64,000 nt of DNA from an uncultured Bacilli bacterium (GTDB lineage: Bacteria > Bacillota_I > Bacilli_A > RF39 > UBA660), in assembly GCA_934130175.1 (NCBI GenBank), contig CAKOXP010000006.1, positions 10,476 through 74,475 of the forward strand. Reading direction: 5' to 3'. This document shows positions 15,701-24,009 of this stretch, piece by piece. Each line of letters begins with the position of its first letter. The stretch's first letter is position 1. Made by a program: the position numbers and the translations under genes. The notes under the pieces were generated by a model. The model searched no databases, was not told where the DNA came from, and worked only from the letters and a program-made list of their open reading frames with translations.

Positions 15701-18202
15701 TGCTCCATTTTTATTAAACTGTATTGTTACTGTTTTTGGTGTGTTTTTTGTTAATGCATAATATGTAATATCATTTGATATTTCTATATTTTCGTTAGAT
15801 TTTACTATTCCTGCTGTTGCATCTTTGCTTTCACCATATCCTATCACTATCGGTGTTGCACTACTTGCCTCTATTATTGGAGTTGTTACATAACAACTTG
15901 TTTCTTGGATACTGTCATTATATACTGCAGCTATTATACATGTCTTTTTTAATTCTTCTACTTCTTTTCCATCTAGTGATGCTGCACCATTTCTTTTGAA
16001 TGTCGTTGTTAGTTCTATCTCATTCTTTTTACTTATTGTAAAAAACTCTGTATCTTTTTCTATGTCTACTTCTTCTAATTCTTTATAACCTTCTTTTGCT
16101 TCTTTATCTGCATTCCATCCTACCTTTGAATATCCTTCTTTTACCTTCATACTTGGCATTTTTACTTTACACTTTAATGTTTGATCTTTTATTTCACAAC
16201 TTGCTGTTGTATTTGATATTTTTTCTACGCCTTGACCATTTCTTGTAAATGTAACTGTTATTGTTTTTATTACTTTTACTTTTACCTCTTTTGTTATTTT
16301 TCCATTCGCTTCTGTTACTGTTATGGTTGTAACCCCTGGTGATACTGCTCTTACTATTCCTTTTTCTGTTACGATTGCTATTTCTTTATTATTACTTTTA
16401 TAGCTTAGCTTTCCTATATTTGTTCCACTTATTTCTATTTGTTTTTCTGTTGTTCCTGTTAAATCTAATTCTATCTCTGGTGTATTAACATTCATACTCA
16501 CTACTTTTGCAGTAGTTGACTCTACTTCTTCATTTTTATTTCCTACTTTATCTAAAACACTATTTCCTTTTAATTTTATTGTGAAGTTTCCTGAAGTCTT
16601 TCCTCTTACTGTTATCTTATATTTATATCCTTTATTTATCTTCTCTCCTATACTTATACTTTCTACTTCTCCTACTTCACTATCACTTACTTCTATTCTT
16701 TCTGTTTCTATTTTTGTTGTCGCTATATCTGCTGGATCTGTACATGTTAATTCTATCTCTTTTGTTTTGCCCTTTTCTACATATCCTCCATCTTCAAAAC
16801 TACAACTTGGTTTTGTTTCATCTATATTTGTTATATCTACTGTCTTTTTGACTACGTTTCCTTTACTATCTTTTACGAAGATATAATATCTTCCATTCTT
16901 TACTATATTTAAACTTACTTTTTTATTTACTAATTCTTTATATTCACTATCTCCTGGTTTCTTATCTGTTGTTGTTACCGCATAATATGCTTTCTCTGAT
17001 TCTGAGTCTGCTTCTATTGTTACTGTTGTACTTATATTTTCCTCTTCCTCTTTTTTTACTGTCGCTGTTAAACCTTGACTCTTTCCATTTACTATTACTT
17101 TTCTTACTACACTCGCTGTATTTCCTTCACTATCTATTACTATATATTTTATTATGTAAGTTCCTGCTACTTCACTATTTACTACTCCTTCTACTACTAC
17201 TTTATCTGTTAATTCTCCATCTTCTACATCTCTTGCTTCATATCCTGCTTCTACATACTTTTCTTTATAGTCTAGACTTATTTCTTCTTCTCCCTTTAAC
17301 ACTATTGTTGGAGTATTTGTCCCTTTCTTTACTACATTTACTACTCTTGTTGAAATTCCCTTTATTCCTTTACTATCTTCTACTTCATAATATATATAGT
17401 ATATCCCTACTTTACTTGTATCTATTTTTTCTACACTCTCTGTTGTTTCTCCATTATTATATTCATATCTTACTTTTACTTTATCTAGGCTTATTTCTTC
17501 ACGTGATGAGACACTACTTACTCCTGCATCTACATATTCTTCATTTTGATTTATTTTTACTACACTTTCTCCATTTAGTTTTATTACTGGATTTGTTGTT
17601 ACTATATTTTCTGTATTTGTTTGGACTACATTTACTACTACTTTTGCTTTATATGTTTGTCCTTGTACTTCATTTGTTGCATCTTCTTTTAACCACATCT
17701 TTATTTGATATGTTTCTTCTTCTCCCTTTTCTAAAATCCTATTTTCTTTTAGTACTAATCCACTTGATAATAACACTGGACTACTCCAGTCTCCTTCTCC
17801 TTCTTTTATGGAATATTTTATATTACTTTTATCTAGTGTATTTCCTTCCTTTTCTTCTAGATAGATTGTATATTTTCCATTTAATGTTCCTATGTTTCTT
17901 ACTGTGAATGTATATGGTTCTTGATTTAGTCCTTCTACATCTGTTAGAGGTGATGCATTATTTAGACTTATTGTATTTTTATCTTCATATTCTACTTTTA
18001 ATGTCCCTGCCACTACTTCTGTTTGTTTATTTCCTTTTATTGTTGTTTGAAATAACGCATAGCTTCCTCCTATGGTTATTACAAGCAAAAAAACTGCCAA
18101 AACTATTATTTTCGCATATTCTTTTTTATTTCTTTGTCTTATCTTCTCGTTAGATATTTTTACTTTTTTATATCTATCTCCTATGCGTCCTTTCTTTGGC
18201 AT
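12743..18202 (-). CDS. Giant SipW-type repeat surface protein
   Basis: The 1819-residue protein begins with a basic region and a signal of the SipW-dependent type (residues 30-60, VITIGGSYALFQTT), then a camelysin/TasA-like beta domain to about 195. Two DUF5011-like Ig domains follow (about 200-372), then a BIG_2-like domain near 590-640, four two-Cys repeats of about 80-100 residues (640-1010), an InlB-type B-repeat (about 1017-1090) and a fifth two-Cys-like repeat (1205-1294). A DUF6273-like C-terminal domain (1400-1819, ending IGIRPVIKVKK) carries a Ser-rich insert. No LPXTG motif is visible, so attachment is unclear. It is probably a secreted adhesin or matrix protein. ATAGGAG precedes the ATG. 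Confidence 0.85.
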   Translation of the reverse strand: MPKKGRIGDRYKKVKISNEKIRQRNKKEYAKIIVLAVFLLVITIGGSYALFQTTIKGNKQTEVVAGTLKVEYEDKNTISLNNASPLTDVEGLNQEPYTFTVRNIGTLNGKYTIYLEEKEGNTLDKSNIKYSIKEGEGDWSSPVLLSSGLVLKENRILEKGEEETYQIKMWLKEDATNEVQGQTYKAKVVVNVVQTNTENIVTTNPVIKLNGESVVKINQNEEYVDAGVSSVSSREEISLDKVKVRYEYNNGETTESVEKIDTSKVGIYYIYYEVEDSKGIKGISTRVVNVVKKGTNTPTIVLKGEEEISLDYKEKYVEAGYEARDVEDGELTDKVVVEGVVNSEVAGTYIIKYIVIDSEGNTASVVRKVIVNGKSQGLTATVKKEEEENISTTVTIEADSESEKAYYAVTTTDKKPGDSEYKELVNKKVSLNIVKNGRYYIFVKDSKGNVVKKTVDITNIDETKPSCSFEDGGYVEKGKTKEIELTCTDPADIATTKIETERIEVSDSEVGEVESISIGEKINKGYKYKITVRGKTSGNFTIKLKGNSVLDKVGNKNEEVESTTAKVVSMNVNTPEIELDLTGTTEKQIEISGTNIGKLSYKSNNKEIAIVTEKGIVRAVSPGVTTITVTEANGKITKEVKVKVIKTITVTFTRNGQGVEKISNTTASCEIKDQTLKCKVKMPSMKVKEGYSKVGWNADKEAKEGYKELEEVDIEKDTEFFTISKKNEIELTTTFKRNGAASLDGKEVEELKKTCIIAAVYNDSIQETSCYVTTPIIEASSATPIVIGYGESKDATAGIVKSNENIEISNDITYYALTKNTPKTVTIQFNKNGAKTQSGKEDDIIEKSCTIPITYNGESQNKTCSITSPIIGASTETPTVIGYSTESSRYVNDWSSNDAKEVGENGKYYAQTKKDKVEKEVEFKIVENSHVTKLSLGSNSITSEKESIKTSCFINETYNGEVQATSCMVESPTIEVEEGYKKGFFGVSSDATTGSSSGEKVTSNNKIYYARALTGNSYTINYYDGDTKKGTTNAIVGSSYELTEASSLVSKEGYTFKGWTTTKESTTVEYNDKQTVKDLTKKDLGVVNLYAVWKDETKPKCSYTTSGSITTGNTTTITMTCTDSGSKIVQKDLTRTDFEVSNVSGSIVSIGNKVAVTNGYSYVLTLKGESVGSFNVSLKQGIISDNSGNKNDKITTGNIEVKGRVYTITYVKGSQVSSISSNSTSFTTTGSATSCTFDSSGISTCIPTYVTLPTIVANNGYIPTGWYNSTGTKIGNSGEKLSNYTLNSDVTLIAKAQDNTPPNAVSISSVSNNGTSLVIDYTGGFDAESGISKYTCNYGTDETLGSSISLSSSSTSCTIPTNKYTTYYYQICSINGVGLSTCSNIENTTTITGVPSSVTYNAGDIITYAASNWKVLSSDTDSVTLIYDGNYATGEYGSNSSWSNSNNAYTKANNLITNNGVINNDKTNGGLFKMTFTNGSSNYTDYTRLPLSSELSTNISNSSSTPFWTGTISSGNSMYIANPEGTKGYTYTKYSTSSQNYYAGYSARSLSTTSLATTLKSASSTIDSLSSSSSSLSIPGSSYSSSTTGSYYGTTSSSKTITSPGTQAYSSWSVSIGGTAITCKRNYTVGSTSSGTLNYCNSSSGSSTFSYSVSDSQNYTSSYSTGNIVSVIDGNVVFTSTNDIGFYTNYFNNNCGSTDYADGSPNAYNYLRRVKAVCGGDSVYVATTTAREALIQNISNNTSGTFGSGYCYPTQNTTVYQFNFGSFSGSNENIKHTVSKNSTTRYYATGTCSKKTVYNLSNSSKNIGIRPVIKVKKVD

Positions 18203-18239
18203 TTTTATTCTCCTATTTTTTTGTTATTTTCTAGTTCAA

Positions 18240-18248
18240 ATTATACCA
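18240..18248 (-). promoter_or_regulatory. Extended -10 promoter of the giant surface-protein gene
   Basis: TGG-TATAAT on the minus strand (18248-18240) is an extended -10 element. The -35 region is only a T-run, so recognition would rely on the TG motif. Confidence 0.55.
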
Positions 18249-18260
18249 TATTTACTCATC

Positions 18261-18289
18261 AAAAAAAAGATAGATATTTTTATTTATCT
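18261..18289 (-). terminator. Terminator of the 3D-domain gene
   Basis: Arms 18269-18277 and 18281-18289 pair with one mismatch and are followed on the minus strand by eight T. The 3' end of the upstream coding region lies inside the hairpin. Confidence 0.65.
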
Positions 18290-18973
18290 ACCTTTTCTTA
18301 ACAGTTCAACAACTATATTTTGTTCTACTCCGTCTTTAGACTCCGAGTCGTTGGTTAACATATCTATCAAGAATTTTCTACCTTGACCTATATCACCACC
18401 GCGATCTAAAACAATTGCTATAACGTTAGAACCTAAGGAAGAATTTTTTATTCTTACTATTGAGTATCTTGCTATTTCTGGCCCTGCAGCAATTATTCTA
18501 ACATCTCCATAAGTATTATCATGATAGTATAATCTTCCATCACCTACATAGTATCCAGAAGCATAACCACTACAACCATTACAATTTGCTGTATAATAAC
18601 TTAACTTGCCACTAAAAGTTTCTAAAACATCAGTTTTTTGAACAGGTGTTACCTCAGGCTCTTGCTTTATATCAGTTTGAACTGTTTCTTTAACCTCTTC
18701 CTTAATCTCAACAACACTACTTTTTTCTTTTTCCTCTACTTTATCTATATCCTCATCTTGAGTTAAACTTTTTTCAATATCATCTTCAGAGTTTTCCTTT
18801 TCATCTATTTTTTTTGACACATCTAAGGTTTTCAAAAATAGATTTGTCTTCAGCTTTTTTATGTCAGTAGAAGCAGCAATTTCTTCAGTTTTCACATTAG
18901 TTGTTGCTAAAATAACTGGTATTGCAAATACTAAAAGCCAATTTATATAATATAGAAATTTACACTTTTTCAT
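18284..18973 (-). CDS. Secreted or membrane-anchored 3D-domain (RpfB/YuiC-like) cell-wall protein
   Basis: A basic, hydrophobic N-terminus (residues 1-25) serves as signal or anchor. A Glu/Lys-rich, probably disordered linker runs to about residue 125. The C-terminal 100 residues (GKLSYYTANCNGCSGYASGYYVGDG, then RYSIVRI, IVLDRGGDIG, FLIDMLTND) resemble the 3D double-psi-barrel domain of YuiC and RpfB-type proteins, which bind or cleave peptidoglycan; the acidic residues in LDRGGDIG and FLIDML are expected at the active site. ATG 18973 has AAGGAG six bases upstream; a longer upstream frame lacks such a site and overlaps a promoter. Confidence 0.8.
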   Translation of the reverse strand: MKKCKFLYYINWLLVFAIPVILATTNVKTEEIAASTDIKKLKTNLFLKTLDVSKKIDEKENSEDDIEKSLTQDEDIDKVEEKEKSSVVEIKEEVKETVQTDIKQEPEVTPVQKTDVLETFSGKLSYYTANCNGCSGYASGYYVGDGRLYYHDNTYGDVRIIAAGPEIARYSIVRIKNSSLGSNVIAIVLDRGGDIGQGRKFLIDMLTNDSESKDGVEQNIVVELLRKGR

Positions 18974-18993
18974 AACAATCTCCTTATTACAAT

Positions 18994-19022
18994 ATAATAC
19001 TACATATGTGTAAATTTTACAA
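18994..19022 (-). promoter_or_regulatory. Candidate sigma-A promoter of the 3D-domain gene
   Basis: TTGTAA at 19022-19017, a 17-base spacer and TATTAT at 18999-18994. The predicted 5' leader is short but includes the AAGGAG. Confidence 0.5.
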
Positions 19023-19056
19023 TTACTTGACAAAAATTACCATTTTATTTACGTAA

Positions 19057-19083
19057 ACAAAAAACAGGCTAAGCACCTGTTTT
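19057..19083 (-). terminator. Terminator overlapping the end of the rpe-operon tail gene
   Basis: AAAACAGG pairs with CCTGTTTT (19061-19068 with 19076-19083) and is followed on the minus strand by a T-rich tail. The stop codon of the membrane protein lies inside the hairpin. Confidence 0.8.
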
Positions 19084-19968
19084 ATCACATGTATATCCTG
19101 AAGTTAACATTTTAGATTCTACCTTGTCTATGTTATCTTTATACTTAAATTGTGGAAATACTCCGCCTGCTTCACTGAAAGCAGAATCAACTTTAGTAGT
19201 ATCAAGATTTGCATAATCAAATATCTGTTTAACAGAATTAACGCCATTATTCAAACTACATATTACTCTAATTCCTTCTAAATTTTTAACTTCAGTTTCT
19301 AATGTTTTGCAATCCTTATTTAATTGTTCTAATTCAGTTTTATCTTTCTGCTTATCACCAGTTGAAGTAACAGTATAAACTAAATTAGTTATTTCTTTAT
19401 TTTCAAAAGTGAAAGATGCCGTATATTTTAAATCTAAATTTTTTGAACTCTTATCTGCAATACAAAGTAGCTTTCCATTAGATATTTCAGCTATTTGTTG
19501 TTGTTCCTTTTTCAAATTAATATATTCTGTAATATCTCCTAAAAAATAAACAAATAGAAATAAAAATATGAATAATAAAATTGTAGTAATTTTTCTAAAA
19601 GTACTTGGACCTTTATAATCTTCCTCTTCTTTTTTATTTTGTTCTTCTTTTTTATGATTATTGTCATTACCAGTATTATTATTTTGTGGCATCACAGTTT
19701 GAGTTGGTTTTTGGTTTTCAACTTTTAATATATTTTCAGTTTGTTTTACAACTGTTGTATTGCTAACGGGCTGAACAGGTTGAACAGGTTGAACGGGTTG
19801 GACAGGCTGTATATTTTGTTGTTCATTAATTACTTGATTATTTAATTTTTCTTGTTCAACATTACCAATTTCTGTTTCAATATTTGTAGGATTTTCTACT
19901 GAATTGCTATTTATAACTGTTGTATTATTAAGTTGTGATACTACTTTTTTATCATCTTCATTATTCAT
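19069..19968 (-). CDS. Single-pass membrane protein with QPV repeat
   Basis: Residues 1-125 are Asn/Gln/Glu-rich and probably disordered in the cytosol, with five QPV triplets near residue 54. One membrane helix lies at about 127-147 (ITTILLFIFLFLFVYFLGDI). The outer part (150-299) has four Cys and a mixed alpha/beta look, as in lipoprotein-like sensors, with KLLCIADKSS near the start. The family is unknown. It follows rpe by 20 bases and ends the rlmN-stp-prkC-rsgA-rpe run. Its Ser/Thr-rich cytosolic tail makes it a possible PrkC substrate, which is inference. Confidence 0.75.
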   Translation of the reverse strand: MNNEDDKKVVSQLNNTTVINSNSVENPTNIETEIGNVEQEKLNNQVINEQQNIQPVQPVQPVQPVQPVSNTTVVKQTENILKVENQKPTQTVMPQNNNTGNDNNHKKEEQNKKEEEDYKGPSTFRKITTILLFIFLFLFVYFLGDITEYINLKKEQQQIAEISNGKLLCIADKSSKNLDLKYTASFTFENKEITNLVYTVTSTGDKQKDKTELEQLNKDCKTLETEVKNLEGIRVICSLNNGVNSVKQIFDYANLDTTKVDSAFSEAGGVFPQFKYKDNIDKVESKMLTSGYTCDKTGA

Positions 19969-19988
19969 AATATTATCTCCTTTTATTC

Positions 19989-20615
19989 TTATCTTAGTGA
20001 ATTTATTTTCTCTTCAAAATTACTACTATTTATAATATAACTACCTGAAACTAAAATATCACATTTTTTACACAATTTTGAAGTTTTTTCATTGATTCCA
20101 CCATCTACACTTACTACTATATTGCTCTTGTACTCTTTTAATAAAACTTTTATCTCATCTATCTTTTTTGGAGTATCTTCAATAAATTTTTGTCCACCCT
20201 GCCCAGGTTCTACTGACATTACTAATATTAAGTCTATAAATGGTAAATAAGGAACTAAATTACTTACTTTAGTATCAGGTTTTATTGCTAAACCTGATTT
20301 TATTCCATAAGATTTAATTTGTTTTAAATAGTTTTCCACATTATCTGTTAATTCTTCATGAATTGTAATATATTCAGTATTTAAAGTAGCATAATCATCA
20401 ATATATTTTTTAGGAACTTTTACCATTAAATGAACATCTAATCTTTTTGAAGTATATTTATAGATGTTTTTCATTTCTCTAAATGGCATTGTTTTATTAG
20501 GAACAAATTTACCATCCATTACATCTACATGTATATAGTCTGTAGAAGTTTCATTTAACTTTTTCAAGTCTTTTGGTATATTATCGCTACTCAAAAACGA
20601 TGTTGATATAAGCAT
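19989..20615 (-). CDS. rpe: Ribulose-phosphate 3-epimerase
   Basis: Rpe interconverts ribulose 5-phosphate and xylulose 5-phosphate in the pentose phosphate pathway. The (beta/alpha)8 barrel features are present: ISTSFLSSD at the start, DYIHVDVMDGKFVPN with metal-binding His and Asp, LDVHLMV, ILVMSVEPGQGGQKF, and SVDGGI before the phosphate-binding end. A TTG six codons upstream is in frame, but ATG 20615 gives the normal N-terminus (208 residues) and lies four bases after the rsgA stop, which implies coupling. Confidence 0.95.
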   Translation of the reverse strand: MLISTSFLSSDNIPKDLKKLNETSTDYIHVDVMDGKFVPNKTMPFREMKNIYKYTSKRLDVHLMVKVPKKYIDDYATLNTEYITIHEELTDNVENYLKQIKSYGIKSGLAIKPDTKVSNLVPYLPFIDLILVMSVEPGQGGQKFIEDTPKKIDEIKVLLKEYKSNIVVSVDGGINEKTSKLCKKCDILVSGSYIINSSNFEEKINSLR

Positions 20616-20619
20616 TCTA

Positions 20620-21447
20620 TCACTTTCTTTCAATAAATTTTAAATAATTTTCATATCTGCTCTTCATTATATTATTGTCATTAACTGCAATTTTTACCCT
20701 ACATTCTTCTTCATTTTTATGCATACAATCTTTATAAATACAAGGATAGTCTTTAAATTCAATAAATCCATCTCTTATTTGTTCATTGCTGTATTCATAA
20801 AAATCTAATGCTGAAAATCCTGGAGTATCTAGAACTTTTCCGTTTTCTATTTCAAAAAGCTCTACAACTCTTGTTGTATGTCTACCTCTGCCAAGAGCAG
20901 TTGATACCTCGCCTGTATCTAAATTCCAATCAGGATTAAGTTTATTAAGTAATGTTGATTTACCAGCACCAGTTTGTCCTGTAAAAACACTAGTTTTATT
21001 ACTTAAAAGTTTTTTAATTTTATCAATGTCAGTATTATATATTACTTGATAACCTAATTTTTTATAATACGCTAAAGCTTCATCTATTTTTTCTAATTCA
21101 TTAGTTAAAAGCAAATCACGTTTAGTAATACATATAATAGGTTCTACATTATGTAACTCCATTAAAACAAGTAATTTATCTAATAAATTTAAAGAGAAAT
21201 CTGGAAGGCGTAAACTAGTTATTAAAAATGCTTGATCTATATTAGCAACACTTGGTCTTTGAAAAGAATTCTTACGAGGTAAGATTTTTTCAATGACTTT
21301 TTTACCTGAATCGAAGATAACGTAATCTCCTACTTTTGGGATTATTTTATCTTTTCGAAATTTTCCTCGACATTTACAGTCATAATTCTTTCCATTATAA
21401 CTAACTATATGTAAATCACTAACAATTTTAATAATTTGACCTTCCAT
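20620..21447 (-). CDS. rsgA: Ribosome biogenesis GTPase RsgA
   Basis: RsgA is a circularly permuted GTPase that checks late 30S ribosomal subunit assembly. An N-terminal OB fold (residues 1-65) is followed by the permuted G domain: G4 as TKRD near 107, G1 P-loop GQTGAGKSTLLN near 155-166, and G3 DTPGF near 205. The C-terminus has the zinc-binding Cys/His cluster (CIYKDCMH ... EEC). The gene ends in TGA, which shows that this organism uses TGA as stop. It sits between prkC and rpe, the order also found in Bacillus subtilis, and in that species RsgA is a PrkC substrate. Confidence 0.95.
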   Translation of the reverse strand: MEGQIIKIVSDLHIVSYNGKNYDCKCRGKFRKDKIIPKVGDYVIFDSGKKVIEKILPRKNSFQRPSVANIDQAFLITSLRLPDFSLNLLDKLLVLMELHNVEPIICITKRDLLLTNELEKIDEALAYYKKLGYQVIYNTDIDKIKKLLSNKTSVFTGQTGAGKSTLLNKLNPDWNLDTGEVSTALGRGRHTTRVVELFEIENGKVLDTPGFSALDFYEYSNEQIRDGFIEFKDYPCIYKDCMHKNEEECRVKIAVNDNNIMKSRYENYLKFIERK

Positions 21448-21468
21448 ATTTCTCCTTCTAATCTAATG

Positions 21469-23265
21469 TTATTGTGTCTTACTTTCCTCTGTTTTTGTAT
21501 CGGTAGATGTTTTATCATCTGTTGTTTTATCAGATTTTGTATCAGTTGTTTTATCATCAGTTTTCTTTTCTGTTGGCTTAGTTGCAATATCAACAGTTAA
21601 AGTTGTTCCCTCAACTATTTCAGTACCAGCTACTCTTGATTGACTAATTATTTTTCCTTGAGCATACTCAGTAGTTTCTACATAATTTGTCTTTAACTCC
21701 AATTTATATTTTTTACAGAAAGCTGTTACATCATCATAACTATATCCTGCTGCTACCATATCTGGGAACTTTTCAATTAAATTAGGAATATATAGAGTAA
21801 TTGAATCTCCAGCCTTTACTTCTGATTTAGCTGCTAGAGATTGACCAATAATTTCTTGTTCATCATATTCACTATTTTCAACATCTTTCTTTTCTATAGT
21901 AACAACTAATTTATACTTAGATTCTAGAATTGTTTGAACCTCAATATAGTTCTTACCTGTGTAATCATCTAAAGTAAATGTTTCTTCTCCACTAGATTTA
22001 TAAATAGTAATCTTACTACCTTTTTTTACACTTTCACCCTTAGGTGGATCTGTTTTTACAACTCTACCCTTTTCAATTTTTTTGCTTTCAACCTTTTTTA
22101 TCTTAGTATTTACAACAAAACCTTTATCTTCTAATTTCTCTGTTGCCTTACTTACAGTTAAACCTGATACACTTGGAACTGTAACCATTTTAGGTTTAGT
22201 AAGCTTTGGTACTAAAAATATTACTACTAGGAAAATTACTACTAATAGTGCAAAAACTGCTGATAAAATTATGATTATTTTTTTATTTTTCTTATCAATT
22301 TTATCTTCTGGATCAATTTTTTCAGCTATTTCTTCGGCTTCTTCATCTTCTTTTTCTAATTCTTCTAGCTTCTTTAATCTTTTAGTATTTTCTGTTTCAT
22401 GTTCTGGATATTTATAAATTAATGGTTCTTCATTCATTCTATCATCATCTAAAGCTGTTAATAAATCATCATGCATACTTCTAACATCATCATAACGATT
22501 CTTAGGATTCTTAGCTGTTGCTTTCAAAATGATATTTTCAATACTTTGAGGAATACTTTCATTATCTTCTCTAATATTAGGAAGTGGATCTCTCATATGT
22601 TTTAAAGCAATTTCTACTGCATTATCACCTTTAAAAGGAAGCTTACCAGTTAGTAATTCATAAAAGATTATTCCCATTGAGTAAATATCACTTTTTGTAG
22701 TTGAGCCTTTTCCTGCGGCTTGTTCTGGTGGTAGATAATGAACACTTCCCATTACAGAGTTTGTTTGTGTAAGTTGTGTTGAATTAAGTGCCATAGCAAT
22801 ACCAAAGTCAGTAATTTTTATTTGACCATCATCTTGAATCATAATATTTTGTGGTTTTAAATCTCTATGAATAATATAAGAATCATGAGCATGAGCCATA
22901 CCATCAGTTAACTGCAACATAATATCTATTGCTTCTGATAAAGTAAGACTTCCTCTTCTTTTTAGCAATTGCTTTAAAGTAATACCATCAACATATTCCA
23001 TTACAATATAGTAAAGTCCATTGTCTTCACCAACATCATACATTTCAACTATATTTGGATGTGAAAGACTAGATGCTGATAAAGCTTCTCTTTGAAATCT
23101 TCTAACAAATTTTTCATCATTAGATAAATCTCCTCTTAGTATCTTAATAGCCACATTTCGATCTAATATTTCATCATAACCAAGATAAACATTAGCCATT
23201 CCACCTTCGCCAATGCTTTTAATTATTTCATATCGATCATTAATTTTTTGCCCCTTTGAAATCAT
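21469..23265 (-). CDS. prkC: PASTA-domain Ser/Thr protein kinase PrkC
   Basis: The N-terminal kinase domain (about 10-270) has the P-loop GEGGMANVYLG, the ATP Lys41 in VAIKIL, the HRDLKPQN catalytic loop and the DFG loop in ITDFGIA. A charged juxtamembrane region is followed by one membrane helix (about 330-355) and three outer PASTA domains (about 360-560), which bind muropeptides or lipid II. The last 35 residues are a Thr/Lys/Asp repeat tail. It directly follows the phosphatase gene with no gap, the usual stp-prkC pairing, and it controls growth, wall synthesis and, in Bacillus, spore germination. Confidence 0.95.
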   Translation of the reverse strand: MISKGQKINDRYEIIKSIGEGGMANVYLGYDEILDRNVAIKILRGDLSNDEKFVRRFQREALSASSLSHPNIVEMYDVGEDNGLYYIVMEYVDGITLKQLLKRRGSLTLSEAIDIMLQLTDGMAHAHDSYIIHRDLKPQNIMIQDDGQIKITDFGIAMALNSTQLTQTNSVMGSVHYLPPEQAAGKGSTTKSDIYSMGIIFYELLTGKLPFKGDNAVEIALKHMRDPLPNIREDNESIPQSIENIILKATAKNPKNRYDDVRSMHDDLLTALDDDRMNEEPLIYKYPEHETENTKRLKKLEELEKEDEEAEEIAEKIDPEDKIDKKNKKIIIILSAVFALLVVIFLVVIFLVPKLTKPKMVTVPSVSGLTVSKATEKLEDKGFVVNTKIKKVESKKIEKGRVVKTDPPKGESVKKGSKITIYKSSGEETFTLDDYTGKNYIEVQTILESKYKLVVTIEKKDVENSEYDEQEIIGQSLAAKSEVKAGDSITLYIPNLIEKFPDMVAAGYSYDDVTAFCKKYKLELKTNYVETTEYAQGKIISQSRVAGTEIVEGTTLTVDIATKPTEKKTDDKTTDTKSDKTTDDKTSTDTKTEESKTQ

Positions 23266-24009
23266 CTATACTTCACCTTCCATATCACGAATTAGGTATG
23301 CTACTGAAATATTATCAGTACCACCTCTATTATTAGCTTTTTGAATTAGCTTAATTACTTTTTCTTCTATCTCAATATCTTCTAATAAAACTTTTTCTAT
23401 TTGGTCTTTATCTAACATATTAGTAAGTCCATCACTTGATAAAAGTATTTCTTTAACATCCATATCACAATCAAAGATATCAACATCAACTTTTAATGAA
23501 GCGCCTAATGCTTTCATCAAGACATTTTTCTTTGGATGAACACTAGCTTCTTCTTTTGTGAGTTCTCCTGCTGATACTAGTAAATTAACTAACGTATGAT
23601 CATAAGTAACTTTATGAAGTTTATCATCTTTCATAACAAATCCGGATGAATCTCCAATATTTCCAAATAATAAATATTCTTTTGTTAAAATTGCCATTAC
23701 TAACGTTGTTCCCATACCTTTACTTTCAGGATGAGTTTTTTCATGTTGAAAAATTAATGTATTTATTTCATTAACACAGTCTCTTATCCAGTTAACTGCA
23801 TCTATTTTACTCATATTTAAAAATGTTTCATTAAAGTGTTTACCAAGATATGTGATAGCAATAGATGAAGCAACCTCACCTGCAGAATGTCCTCCCATTC
23901 CATCAGCTATGGCCATTAAATATTCACCATCTTGATTTTTTGAAATAATTACACTGTCTTCATTATGGTCTCTTACTTTTCCTGCATCAGTTAAATAAAA
24001 TGACTCCAT
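23266..24009 (-). CDS. stp: PP2C-type Ser/Thr phosphatase (Stp/PrpC)
   Basis: This 247-residue metal-dependent phosphatase reverses PrkC phosphorylation. The PP2C motifs are present: DAGKVRDHNEDS at 8-19, AIADGMGGHSAGE at 33-45 with metal-binding Asp and Gly, GDSSGF near 117-122, LLSSDGLTN near 187-195 and GGTDNISV near the end. Its start overlaps the rlmN stop by one base, and its stop abuts the prkC start, so all are one operon. Confidence 0.95.
   Translation of the reverse strand: MESFYLTDAGKVRDHNEDSVIISKNQDGEYLMAIADGMGGHSAGEVASSIAITYLGKHFNETFLNMSKIDAVNWIRDCVNEINTLIFQHEKTHPESKGMGTTLVMAILTKEYLLFGNIGDSSGFVMKDDKLHKVTYDHTLVNLLVSAGELTKEEASVHPKKNVLMKALGASLKVDVDIFDCDMDVKEILLSSDGLTNMLDKDQIEKVLLEDIEIEEKVIKLIQKANNRGGTDNISVAYLIRDMEGEV

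Noticed and set aside
15037..17907. Long plus-strand open frames rich in Leu opposite the giant surface-protein gene
   Set aside because: They are mirror frames of a Thr/Glu/Lys/Val-rich coding sequence. They lack ribosome binding sites and give implausible poly-Leu proteins.
20616..20633. TTG start giving a longer Rpe
   Set aside because: ATG 20615 gives the normal family N-terminus and lies four bases after rsgA.
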